Source: Syntrophobacterales bacterium (lineage in GTDB: Bacteria > Desulfobacterota > Syntrophobacteria > BM002). From it: a stretch of 7,785 bases of DNA. Numbering within the stretch: position 1 is the first letter of the stretch; the number at the start of each line of letters is the position of its first letter. The translations under genes and the position numbers were made by a program. Positions 1 through 6,020 of this stretch are shown here, one piece after another. The stretch spans positions 1 through 7,785 of the forward strand of contig JAUWKY010000099.1 of NCBI GenBank assembly GCA_030613915.1. The letters are read 5' to 3'. The notes under the pieces are model-generated. The model was not told the origin of the DNA. It ran no database searches and was given only the letters and a program-made list of their open reading frames with translations.

Positions 1-831
1 CCCTTCTGCACTCAATTGATCGGGCACCGCAAAGTTCCACAGACCACTCTCGAAAAAAGAGAGCTGGTTTTCTTTGGCTACCACAGTGATGTGACCAAAA
101 ATGGTTTCTTCAGAGTCTATGAGACGAAATCCGGGCCATTGCCATTCCCGACTGATCCTGTCCAAATTTGTGCTTTGGTACTGGACAAAAAAGAGGCACA
201 GAAAAATGACACCGAAGGTGGCAAGGTGAGGCCAGCGGCCACGGCTCGCCTGCAGGATCAAGATAAGACCTGAACCACAGAGAAGCAGGGCAATTCCACT
301 GGCGATCTGGATGGCATTGAAATAGTGAATGAGCAGGAGGGTAAATAGTAGGCCACCGATGCCGGCCCCAAGTCCCTCAAGAAAGTAAACCAGACCGGGC
401 GACCTCGTCCAGGCTGGTATCTGAGCAGCCAAAAGAGAGCAAGCCAGGCTGAATAGCACACCGGAGATAAGGCAGAAGGGGGCGAGGGTGAGGAAAGAGA
501 TGGCCAGCATCTGTCCTAACGTGACAAGTTCGCCGGCGCCAATTTGGAAAAGAGAGCGGGCCACCCTGATGAAGAAGATCGTTACCGTAAGGATGACACC
601 GCTGAAACTCTGAAGGTATCCAAACAGAGGTTGGCTGAGGCCGTAAGAGCGGGAAATTGTGCCCCCTAGCAGGCCGCCCAGCGCCGTCCAAAAAAGCCAG
701 GCGGCCAGAACCATGGCCACTGCCAGTTCACTTCCGGAGAAGACGGTTAGTAGTTCTCGAAGTACGAGAATCTGGCCAATAGTGGCCGTAAAGCCGACAA
801 GTATGAAAGCCAGAGTAGTAGTCACTTTCAT
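1..831 (-). CDS. Membrane-anchored spermidine-synthase-like protein, N-terminal part (runs off the left edge)
   Basis: The minus strand is open from ATG 831-829 to the window edge, giving 277 codons with no stop. Residues 1-216 are hydrophobic, with about seven likely membrane segments (roughly 6-26, 38-57, 71-91, 103-133, 146-170, 174-193, 203-216). The stretch QILVLRELLTVFSGSE near residues 20-35 and VYFLEGLGAGIGG near 148-160 resemble the membrane half of fused transporter-like/spermidine synthase proteins. From about residue 240 the soluble part begins: FGHITVV, then SFFESGLWNFAVPDQLSAE, which resembles the N-terminal beta-strand region of spermidine synthases just before their SAM-binding fold. 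The catalytic domain lies outside the window, so activity cannot be judged. An in-frame TAG at 849-847 makes ATG 831 the first possible ATG; its ribosome site is weak. The gene diverges from fur. Family assignment is fairly sure; true aminopropyltransferase activity is unknown, since many members of this fused family are uncharacterised. Confidence 0.82.
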   Translation of the reverse strand, partial: MKVTTTLAFILVGFTATIGQILVLRELLTVFSGSELAVAMVLAAWLFWTALGGLLGGTISRSYGLSQPLFGYLQSFSGVILTVTIFFIRVARSLFQIGAGELVTLGQMLAISFLTLAPFCLISGVLFSLACSLLAAQIPAWTRSPGLVYFLEGLGAGIGGLLFTLLLIHYFNAIQIASGIALLLCGSGLILILQASRGRWPHLATFGVIFLCLFFVQYQSTNLDRISREWQWPGFRLIDSEETIFGHITVVAKENQLSFFESGLWNFAVPDQLSAEG

Positions 832-945
832 GTCTTGATCAATACACTATTTTACCCGGCCAATCCAAGGGTTTTCATGAGAAAGCATTAGGGCTGTCTG
901 TCCCTTTATCGTTACCTATTAATCAGTTTCTGGCAATTAACTGTC

Positions 946-1027
946 GGCACAAGGTACAAGGTGCAAGGTACAAGGTAGAGCAAGGAGTTATTTTGTACCT
1001 TGAACCCTGTACCCTATACCCTGCACC
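946..1027. repeat. Pair of facing heptamer arrays forming a long imperfect hairpin
   Basis: The left arm has five 7-base units beginning GG (946-980; for example GGTACAA at 953 and 967, GGTGCAA at 960). The right arm has five complementary units ending CC (993-1027; TTGTACC at 993, CTGCACC at 1021). Folding 953-973 onto 993-1013 pairs 19 of 21 positions around a loop of about 19 bases. It lies in the divergent spacer between the spermidine-synthase-like gene and fur, directly before the fur promoter. There is no T-run, so it is not a classical terminator on its own. The remaining spacer (832-945) shows nothing recognisable. Confidence 0.8.
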
Positions 1028-1056
1028 TAGCTTACTGATGGCTCCTGACTTTCTTC

Positions 1057-1085
1057 TTGACAAAATTAGCACTTGTCGCTATTAT
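1057..1085 (+). promoter_or_regulatory. Sigma70-type promoter for the fur-feo locus
   Basis: TTGACA at 1057-1062 and TATTAT at 1080-1085 are separated by exactly 17 bases and match the sigma70 consensus at 11 of 12 positions. The expected transcript start is near 1092, leaving a leader of about 20 bases before the fur ATG at 1113. It is the only strong promoter seen ahead of the iron genes, which suggests that fur, fur-feoA, feoA and feoB can be transcribed from here. Confidence 0.7.
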
Positions 1086-1104
1086 CGCAATTCGTTCGCA
1101 ATAA
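1082..1104. promoter_or_regulatory. Candidate Fur operator over the -10 and start site
   Basis: An imperfect dyad, centred on 1093, runs from TTATCGCAA to TTCGCAATAA; 7 of 11 half-site positions agree. It also contains TCGCAAT as a direct repeat at 1085 and 1096, 11 bases apart. It covers the -10 box and likely transcript start, where an autoregulatory repressor would bind. It does not match the E. coli Fur box well, so the assignment is inference from position and symmetry. Confidence 0.35.
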
Positions 1105-1112
1105 GGATCCAC

Positions 1113-1547
1113 ATGAAAAGTGAAATTGAGGTATTCAGAGAATTTATTCGCAATAAGGGATTGAGAAAAACACCCGAGCGTGAACAGGTTGTCAGGGCGG
1201 TATTCGCCATCCATGATCATTTTGACGTGGATGAACTTTACGTGCTACTCCGGGGTCAGAACGAGAAAATCTCCAAAGCCACGATTTACCGTACCATTCC
1301 CCTGCTGCTTGAGAGCGGCCTCATCCAGGAAGCCTACTTCGAGGATGGGCATCTGCACTACGAACATATCTATGGGCATGAACACCACTGCCACCTTCGT
1401 TGTCTAGATTGTGGCAAGGTGGTGGAATTTACCGAAGAAATTGTCAAGGATGTAGAGGGGAAGGTTGGGGAAATTTACGATTTTCTCGTAACTGGACACA
1501 AACTCGAAGTGTATGGTCATTGTGGCAAGTGTAAGGTGCACAAGTGA
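1113..1547 (+). CDS. fur: Fur-family ferric uptake regulator (Fur-1)
   Basis: A 144-residue protein of ordinary Fur length. Residues 1-85 form the winged-helix DNA-binding half with a canonical recognition helix (KATIYRTIPLLLESG, 55-69); residues 86-144 are the dimerisation and metal-binding half. Both structural zinc pairs are present (C97/C100 and C137/C140), as is H129. The usual HHDH motif reads H91-H92-C93-H94: a Cys replaces the Asp that serves as a metal ligand in E. coli Fur. ATG 1113 is chosen because AAGGA at 1103-1107 lies 5 bases upstream and residues from there align with the family; the in-frame TTG at 993 would place 40 residues across a repeat array and the promoter. It is the first gene of the locus and probably represses it when iron is replete. 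PerR, Zur or another metal specificity cannot be excluded by sequence, but linkage to feoAB favours iron. Confidence 0.9.
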   Translation: MKSEIEVFREFIRNKGLRKTPEREQVVRAVFAIHDHFDVDELYVLLRGQNEKISKATIYRTIPLLLESGLIQEAYFEDGHLHYEHIYGHEHHCHLRCLDCGKVVEFTEEIVKDVEGKVGEIYDFLVTGHKLEVYGHCGKCKVHK

Positions 1548-1621
1548 CTAACACAGCAGACGGCAAAAGCGTGCAACAGCTTATCGACGAAATGGTGGTT
1601 GTATAAGGGATTCGAGGCTCG

Positions 1622-2320
1622 ATGGAACGCCTACACCAATACGAGAGAGATGAATTCATCAACATCTGCAAAGAGCATGGTCTGAACTATAGCGATAAGC
1701 GGTTGCTGGTGCTCGAGGCATTCTTGGGGACAACACAGCATCTCACTATTGCTGCTCTCCAGGAGCACCTCGAGAGCCAAGGCCAGCGCTTGGCCAGTGA
1801 CTTCATTGGCGAGACCTTGGATCTTCTCTGCCGCTATGGATATGCTTCCAAAAAGGAATTTGAGGGCCAGGAAATCCAATATGAACATCGTCACATCGGC
1901 TGGCACCATGACCATTTAATTTGCGCCGACTGCGGTAGAATTCAGGAGTTCCACAATAAAGAAATTGAAGCATTGCAGCGACAAATCGCCCAGGATAGGT
2001 ATTTTACCTTGCTGCATCATAACATGGAACTCTACGGCATTTGTGGAGAGTGCCGGAAACAGCGGCGGCCCGGTATTCCTTTATCTTTTGTGCTTCCCGG
2101 AGAGGAAGTAGTTATTGAGCGATTGCTTGGTGGGAAACAGGTCCAGCAGCGATTGGCTGACATGGGACTCACCCCCGGAACAGCTATAGAAGTTATCAAG
2201 GCAAGCGGACCCGGCCCTATCATCGTTGCCTTCCGAGGTAGCAGAATCGCCCTGGGACAAGGCCTCAGCCAGAAAGTGCTCGTCTCTACCAACAACAACC
2301 CCGCCAAAGACATTGGCTGA
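1622..2320 (+). CDS. Fur-family protein fused to a C-terminal FeoA domain
   Basis: A single uninterrupted frame of 232 residues. Residues 1-145 are a Fur-type protein: winged-helix half, then H95-H96-D97-H98, E109, H133 and two CxxC pairs (C101/C104, C141/C144). After a short Arg/Pro linker (about 146-152), residues 153-222 form a complete FeoA (SH3-like) domain with PLSFVLPGEE, RLADMGLTPGT and RGSRIALGQGLSQKVLV. The recognition helix is unlike Fur: where Fur-1 has ATIYRT, this protein has DFIGET (60-65), losing the conserved Tyr and Arg. FeoA is normally a separate cytoplasmic partner of FeoB; DtxR-family iron repressors also carry a C-terminal SH3/FeoA-like domain, but on a different DNA-binding scaffold. 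An in-frame TAA at 1604-1606 makes ATG 1622 the first start; GAGG at 1614-1617 or AAGGGA at 1605-1610 may serve as ribosome site. It begins 74 bases after fur. Inferred role: an iron-sensing regulator of feo expression or of FeoB itself. Confidence 0.88.
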   Translation: MERLHQYERDEFINICKEHGLNYSDKRLLVLEAFLGTTQHLTIAALQEHLESQGQRLASDFIGETLDLLCRYGYASKKEFEGQEIQYEHRHIGWHHDHLICADCGRIQEFHNKEIEALQRQIAQDRYFTLLHHNMELYGICGECRKQRRPGIPLSFVLPGEEVVIERLLGGKQVQQRLADMGLTPGTAIEVIKASGPGPIIVAFRGSRIALGQGLSQKVLVSTNNNPAKDIG

Positions 2321-2410
2321 GGAGTTCCACTCATATTGGTTCCCGGTTACAATCCTTATCATTTCTTCAGACTAGAGTGAATTCGGTCGGGGACCTTATT
2401 CGCCGGATTT

Positions 2411-2414
2411 GGAG
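2411..2414 (+). promoter_or_regulatory. Ribosome binding site deciding the feoA start
   Basis: GGAG lies 8 bases before ATG 2423 but only 2 bases before ATG 2417. This, and the match of MIPLSEF to the usual FeoA N-terminus, favours the start at 2423. Confidence 0.6.
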
Positions 2415-2422
2415 CTATGTTG

Positions 2423-2665
2423 ATGATTCCATTGAGTGAGTTCAGAGAAGGTGAGCGCGGTATCATCACACGATTGAACGGCAGGGGCACCTTTCGCAAG
2501 CGACTACAGGAGATGGGCTTTATCAGGGGATCTGAGGTGTTCGTTGAAAAATATGCTCCTCTTCGAGATCCGATTGAACTGGTGATCAAAGGCTACCACG
2601 TGTCGCTGCGGGTGGAAGAAGCGGCCCAGATAATGATGGAAAAACTGGAGCAAAAACAAGAGTGA
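2423..2665 (+). CDS. feoA: Ferrous iron transport protein A
   Basis: An 80-residue stand-alone FeoA, the usual length for this small SH3-like cytoplasmic protein that supports FeoB-driven Fe(II) uptake. Family features in order are MIPLSEFREGERG at the start, the RLQEMGFIRGSEV turn, and a C-terminal strand with VSLRVEEAAQIMM. It differs clearly from the FeoA domain fused to Fur upstream, which has GPGP and RGSR motifs, so the locus carries two distinct FeoA units. An alternative ATG at 2417 would add two residues. The stop TGA (2663-2665) overlaps the GTG start of feoB (2662-2664), implying translational coupling. The 102-base gap before it has no convincing promoter; TTATTCGC at 2396-2403 repeats a half-site word also found at 1144-1151 in the fur region. 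Confidence 0.93.
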   Translation: MIPLSEFREGERGIITRLNGRGTFRKRLQEMGFIRGSEVFVEKYAPLRDPIELVIKGYHVSLRVEEAAQIMMEKLEQKQE

Positions 2666-4845
2666 AGAAAGAAGCCATTACTATTGCCCTGACCGGCAAC
2701 CCGAACTCTGGGAAGACTACCATCTTTAATAATCTTACAGGTACTCGCCAGCATGTGGGAAACTGGCCGGGGGTGACGGTCGAGAAGAAGATGGGGACCG
2801 TGATCCATAACGGCCACCGATTGCAGGTGGTTGATCTGCCGGGGACCTACAGCCTGACCGCATATTCCATCGAGGAAATCGTGGCCCGCCGTTTTCTGGT
2901 TGACTCGAAACCGGATGTGGTTGTGGATATTGTCGATGCCTCCAATCTGGAGAGAAATCTCTACCTCGCCACCCAGCTTATAGAGATGGGGGTAAAGCTT
3001 ATTCTTGCCCTTAACATGGCTGATGTGGCACAGGCGCGCGGCCACGAGATTGACGCTGACAGTCTGGGTACTCTGTTGGGTGTGCCTGTGGTTTTCACTA
3101 TCGGTACCAAGAATCAGGGGATGAAGGAATTACTGGACAAAGTGGTGGAAGTGGTCGAAGACCGGGATACGGTGAGCCGGCACATCCACATTTCCTACGG
3201 CCACGAACTTGAGAAGGAAATAAAGAAGATCCAGGACGTTATCTGGAGGGATCCCTCAATTGGTGAACGCTTTTCAACCCGCTGGCTGGCCGTGAAACTG
3301 TTGGAAAATGATGCAGCCGTGCAGGAGAGGGTAGGATCGCTCGGGGAGATCGGCAAACAAATTTTGGCTCAAGCTGAGGCGAGTCGCGAACGGTTGGCTG
3401 AGTTTTATAAAGACGACGCTGAAATGGTGCTCACCGATCAGCGCTATGGCTTTATTGGGGGGGCTCTCAAGGAGGTCCTTAAAGTCTCCGCCAAAAGCAA
3501 ACTTGATCTCTCCAGGCAGGTCGACCTGGTACTTACCAATAGGATTCTGGGTTTTCCCGTTTTCATCTTTTTTATCTGGGCTATGTTTCAGCTGACCTTT
3601 ACTGTTGGAGCCTATCCCATGGAATGGATAGACGCCGGGGTGAGCTTGCTTGGAGCCGTTGTGACTGCCCTGCTGCCGGCGGGACTCCTACAGGACCTGC
3701 TGGTTAACGGCATAATCGCCGGCGTGGGTAGTGTCATCATTTTCTTGCCCAACATTTTGATTCTCTTTTTCTGTATTGCCGTGTTTGAGGATACCGGCTA
3801 CCTGGCGAGAGCCGCCTTTATCATGGACAGGGTAATGCACGTCATTGGGCTGCACGGCAAGGCGTTTATTCCCTTGCTCATGGGTTTTGGCTGCAATGTC
3901 CCGGCGATCATGGCTACGCGCACCCTCGAAAGCGAACGTGATCGGTTGCTAAGCATCCTGATCAACCCGCTGATCAGTTGCTCAGCCCGATTACCAGTAT
4001 ATATACTGCTGGCGGGAACATTTTTCGGAGCCAGTGCCGGCAACGTCATTTTCAGCATCTATGCTCTCGGCATTGCCCTGGCCATAGCCATGGGCAAGCT
4101 CTTCAGTGTCACTCTTTTCCGGGGTGACATAGCTCCCTTCGTAATGGAACTTCCCCCCTATCGAGCCCCTACATTGAAGAGCTTGTCGATTCACATGTGG
4201 GATCGTAGCCAGGTTTTCTTACGCAAAATGAGTGGGGTGATCCTGGTTGGCTCTATCTTGGTCTGGGTCCTCGGCAGCTTCCCCCGTAGCCCCGATCTGC
4301 ACCGGGGGCAGGCTGTGGAGAGAGGGGTTACGAGTGCCACCCAGGAAAGGGTGCTCACCGTTACTGAATCACAACAGCCAGTGTCGCCGGCGGTGACGGT
4401 TAATAATCTGAAGAATTCAGATCCGGACAATGAACTGGCTAGGCTGGAAAGCAGCTTTCTCGGGCGCTTGGGCCATTTAATTCAGCCAATCTTTGCCCCC
4501 TTGGGTTTTGACTGGCGAACGAGTGTGGCCGTGCTCACGGGATTTGTGGCAAAAGAGATTGTGGTGAGCACTCTCGGAGTATTGTATGCAGCCGGAGCGG
4601 ATGTAAACGAGGAGAGTGAAGCATTGCGTCGGTCCTTGCGGACCTCAGGGATAACACCCCTTGGGGCATACGCGCTCATGGCTTTCGTGCTCATCTATAT
4701 TCCGTGTTTGGCTACGGTGGCAGTGATTCGGCGCGAGACTAATTCCTGGAAGTGGACCGGGCTCAGCATTAGCTATTCCCTGGTCCTGGCATGGGTGGTC
4801 TCCTTCCTGATCTACCAAGGCGGGAGGATTATTGGACTAGGATAG
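2662..4845 (+). CDS. feoB: Ferrous iron transporter FeoB (GTPase-linked permease)
   Basis: A 727-residue inner-membrane Fe(II) importer. The N-terminal G domain shows G1 GNPNSGKTT (12-20), the G2-region GVTVEKK (37-43), G3 DLPG (58-61) and G4 NMAD (118-121), followed by a helical soluble domain to about 280. The first membrane segment starts near residue 294 (RILGFPVFIFF). Gate motif one has GFGCNVPAIMATR (C411) followed by SCSARLPVY (C440); gate motif two is GFVAKEIVVST (627 on); a late conserved Cys is C682 in IPCLATVAVI. Length and motif order indicate an intact gene. A polar, Ser/Thr/Asn-rich loop of about 50 residues (roughly 541-592) lies between membrane segments before LGHLIQPIFAPLGFDW. 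Translation starts at GTG 2662, overlapping feoA by 4 bases. No feoC-like gene follows; the next 203 bases are repeats. Confidence 0.97.
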   Translation: MKKEAITIALTGNPNSGKTTIFNNLTGTRQHVGNWPGVTVEKKMGTVIHNGHRLQVVDLPGTYSLTAYSIEEIVARRFLVDSKPDVVVDIVDASNLERNLYLATQLIEMGVKLILALNMADVAQARGHEIDADSLGTLLGVPVVFTIGTKNQGMKELLDKVVEVVEDRDTVSRHIHISYGHELEKEIKKIQDVIWRDPSIGERFSTRWLAVKLLENDAAVQERVGSLGEIGKQILAQAEASRERLAEFYKDDAEMVLTDQRYGFIGGALKEVLKVSAKSKLDLSRQVDLVLTNRILGFPVFIFFIWAMFQLTFTVGAYPMEWIDAGVSLLGAVVTALLPAGLLQDLLVNGIIAGVGSVIIFLPNILILFFCIAVFEDTGYLARAAFIMDRVMHVIGLHGKAFIPLLMGFGCNVPAIMATRTLESERDRLLSILINPLISCSARLPVYILLAGTFFGASAGNVIFSIYALGIALAIAMGKLFSVTLFRGDIAPFVMELPPYRAPTLKSLSIHMWDRSQVFLRKMSGVILVGSILVWVLGSFPRSPDLHRGQAVERGVTSATQERVLTVTESQQPVSPAVTVNNLKNSDPDNELARLESSFLGRLGHLIQPIFAPLGFDWRTSVAVLTGFVAKEIVVSTLGVLYAAGADVNEESEALRRSLRTSGITPLGAYALMAFVLIYIPCLATVAVIRRETNSWKWTGLSISYSLVLAWVVSFLIYQGGRIIGLG

Positions 4846-4863
4846 CCGGTATAACAAGCATAG

Positions 4864-4911
4864 GGTTGGAGGTTAGAGGAGCGGCCCTGCGGGCCTCGAG
4901 GTTGGAGGCAA
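4864..4911. repeat. GGTTGGA heptamer repeat interrupted by a GC-rich hairpin (copy A)
   Basis: GGTTGGA (4864) and GGTTAGA (4871) are followed by a hairpin block, GGCCC-TGC-GGGCC at 4883-4895, and then GAGGTTGGAGGCAA (4898-4911). The same flanking words occur at 6670-6726 around a different hairpin. The block sits in the 203-base gap between feoB and ubiE, which has no credible gene. Confidence 0.65.
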
Positions 4912-4991
4912 ATCGGAATGAAACGGAGGCTCGGCGAGGAAGACAGAACGCAGCATTAAGAAGACAAAAACTTAAACGAGAATTTCTTACC

Positions 4992-5023
4992 TCCTGGATT
5001 CTGGCTCCTTTAATTTTAGGAGC
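4992..5023. repeat. Short heptamer run ending in a hairpin before ubiE
   Basis: TCCTGGA (4992), TTCTGGC (4999) and TCCTTTA (5006) follow a 7-base spacing. The end of this run forms a stem of GCTCCT (5004-5009) with AGGAGC (5018-5023) around an 8-base loop. No T-run follows, so a terminator is doubtful. The words are the inverse of those at 7486-7520. Confidence 0.5.
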
Positions 5024-5048
5024 AATCTCTGGTTGCGATAAGGTATAG

Positions 5049-5753
5049 ATGCTAATGAAAGATTACCAAGTCAAAAGAATGTTCGAGACCATAGCCTTCT
5101 CCTATGACTTGCAGAACAGCTTTCTCTCATTAAGAAGGGATTCATATTGGAGGCGAGCCATGGCCCAGTGTCTCAAGTTCCCAGGTGAAGCCCTGGTTTT
5201 GGATATGGCTACTGGCACGGCAGAGGTTGCAGTCGAGATATGCAAGTACCACCCACAAGCCAAAGTCGTGGGTGTGGATTTTTCTCCTAAGATGCTCAAA
5301 ATGGGTCGAAGAAAAGTGAGATCCAGAAGGCTTGACAACCGTATTCACCTGAGCTTGGGGGATGGACGTCAATTGCCGGTGAAAGACGGCTATTTTGATG
5401 CTGCGACTATTGCATTCGGCATCCGAAACATAGAGGAAAGAGAGCAGGCACTGGCCGAATTCCATCGCGTCTTAAAGCCAGGTGGTCAGTTGCTGGTTAT
5501 GGAATTTGACATCCCCGACGACCTGGTGCTGGGAACGATCTACCGGCTCTATTTTGATGTCATCATGCCGCCGCTGGGGAATTTGCTGTCGCGGACCAAT
5601 TATGCTTATAGCTATCTGGCCGACTCGGTACACGGTTTCCCAACTGCAATTGATTTTCTGGAGGAGATTGGCAGCGCTGGTTTCACCTCTTTGGGCATCA
5701 AAAAGCTTACTTATGGCATTGCCAAGATATTTCGAGGGATTAAACGCGCATAG
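5049..5753 (+). CDS. ubiE: UbiE/MenG-type quinone C-methyltransferase
   Basis: A 234-residue class I SAM methyltransferase of the UbiE/COQ5 family, which C-methylates demethylmenaquinone (or the ubiquinone precursor) in the last steps of quinone synthesis. The N-terminus FETIAFSYDLQNSFLSL (12-28) matches the family's FDxIAxxYDxxN pattern. SAM motif I is VLDMATGTA (50-58), with Ala where the last Gly is usual. VGVDFSP (74-80) holds the acidic ribose-binding residue; FGIRNI (123-128) and the late SYLADSVHGFP (188-198) are family signatures. The menaquinone reaction is favoured if the host is an anaerobe, but the sequence alone does not decide. ATG 5049 has AAGG 5 bases upstream (5040-5043); ATG 5055 is a less well-spaced alternative. 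It lies 203 bases after feoB across repeats, so co-transcription is uncertain. Confidence 0.88.
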   Translation: MLMKDYQVKRMFETIAFSYDLQNSFLSLRRDSYWRRAMAQCLKFPGEALVLDMATGTAEVAVEICKYHPQAKVVGVDFSPKMLKMGRRKVRSRRLDNRIHLSLGDGRQLPVKDGYFDAATIAFGIRNIEEREQALAEFHRVLKPGGQLLVMEFDIPDDLVLGTIYRLYFDVIMPPLGNLLSRTNYAYSYLADSVHGFPTAIDFLEEIGSAGFTSLGIKKLTYGIAKIFRGIKRA

Positions 5754-5762
5754 AGCAATGTA

Positions 5763-5783
5763 CAGCTGGCAGCAAGCAGCAAG
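5763..5783. repeat. Heptamer array of CAGCAAG type
   Basis: Three 7-base units: CAGCTGG (5763), then CAGCAAG twice (5770, 5777), starting 10 bases after the ubiE stop. Part of the 267-base gap 5754-6020, which is almost wholly made of such arrays. Confidence 0.65.
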
Positions 5784-5793
5784 AATCCGGAGA

Positions 5794-5860
5794 GGCACAC
5801 GGCTCAAGGCTCAGGGCGCAAGGCAAAAATATTGTCTTCTATTGCCTTGTGCCTTACGCC
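5794..5860. repeat. Facing GGC-type heptamer arrays forming a hairpin
   Basis: The left arm has five units beginning GGC (5794-5828; GGCTCAA at 5801, GGCGCAA at 5815). The right arm has three complementary units ending GCC (5840-5860; TTGTGCC at 5847, TTACGCC at 5854). GGCGCAAGGCAA (5815-5826) pairs with TTGCCTTGTGCC (5842-5853) with one G-T wobble. The structure may end or protect the ubiE transcript, though no T-run follows. It has the same architecture as 946-1027. Confidence 0.75.
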
Positions 5861-5869
5861 TTATCTAAA

Positions 5870-5937
5870 TTCGCAATCCGCAATCCGAAACCGGGAACCC
5901 GCCCGAAGGGTGGGAGTCCGCAGGACAAATTCGCAAT
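5870..5937. repeat. CGCAATCC heptamers plus 51-base block, copy 1
   Basis: Three units of TCCGCAA type (5870-5890) run into a 51-base block at 5887-5937 whose reverse complement recurs at 7530-7580 with two differences. The block contains a GC-rich imperfect hairpin (CCCGCCCGAAGGGTGGG, 5898-5914) and ends in TTCGCAAT, another copy of the heptamer word in the same orientation. Confidence 0.85.
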
Positions 5938-5942
5938 GTCTT

Positions 5943-6007
5943 CCATGCTCCATGCCCCATGCTCTATGCTTCTCTGCTACGGACAACGGACGACAGACCA
6001 CGGACAC
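5943..6007. repeat. Two further heptamer arrays upstream of the methyltransferase
   Basis: Four units of CCATGCT type occupy 5943-5970 and four units of CGGACAA type occupy 5980-6007. Within each array 4 to 6 of 7 positions are kept. The second ends 13 bases before the ATG at 6021, so these repeats form the immediate upstream region of that gene; no clear promoter is visible. Confidence 0.75.
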
Positions 6008-6020
6008 TAGTGGGTGATAC

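Noticed and set aside
993..1112. Upstream extension of fur from TTG 993 (40 extra residues)
   Set aside because: It would translate the right arm of the heptamer hairpin and the promoter; ATG 1113 has a well-spaced AAGGA and matches the family start.
2341..2370. Classical Fur box before feoA around CCTTATCATTTC
   Set aside because: Only a short half resembles the consensus and there is no matching second half.
2593..3045. 150-codon minus-strand frame opposite feoB
   Set aside because: Lies opposite the well-conserved FeoB G domain, whose motifs explain the sequence; no sign of a second protein.
5004..5023. Terminator between feoB and ubiE
   Set aside because: The 6-base stem has no following T-run and belongs to the local heptamer repeat.
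4791..5048. 85-codon plus-strand frame after feoB
   Set aside because: It starts inside feoB in another frame, runs through the repeat and hairpin block, lacks a ribosome site and gives a low-complexity protein.
5763..6007. CRISPR array
   Set aside because: Units are 7 bases with no spacers, words change from array to array, and no cas gene is present.
5832..6017. 61-codon plus-strand frame between ubiE and the methyltransferase
   Set aside because: It consists wholly of heptamer arrays and the 51-base block; no ribosome site and no protein-like pattern.
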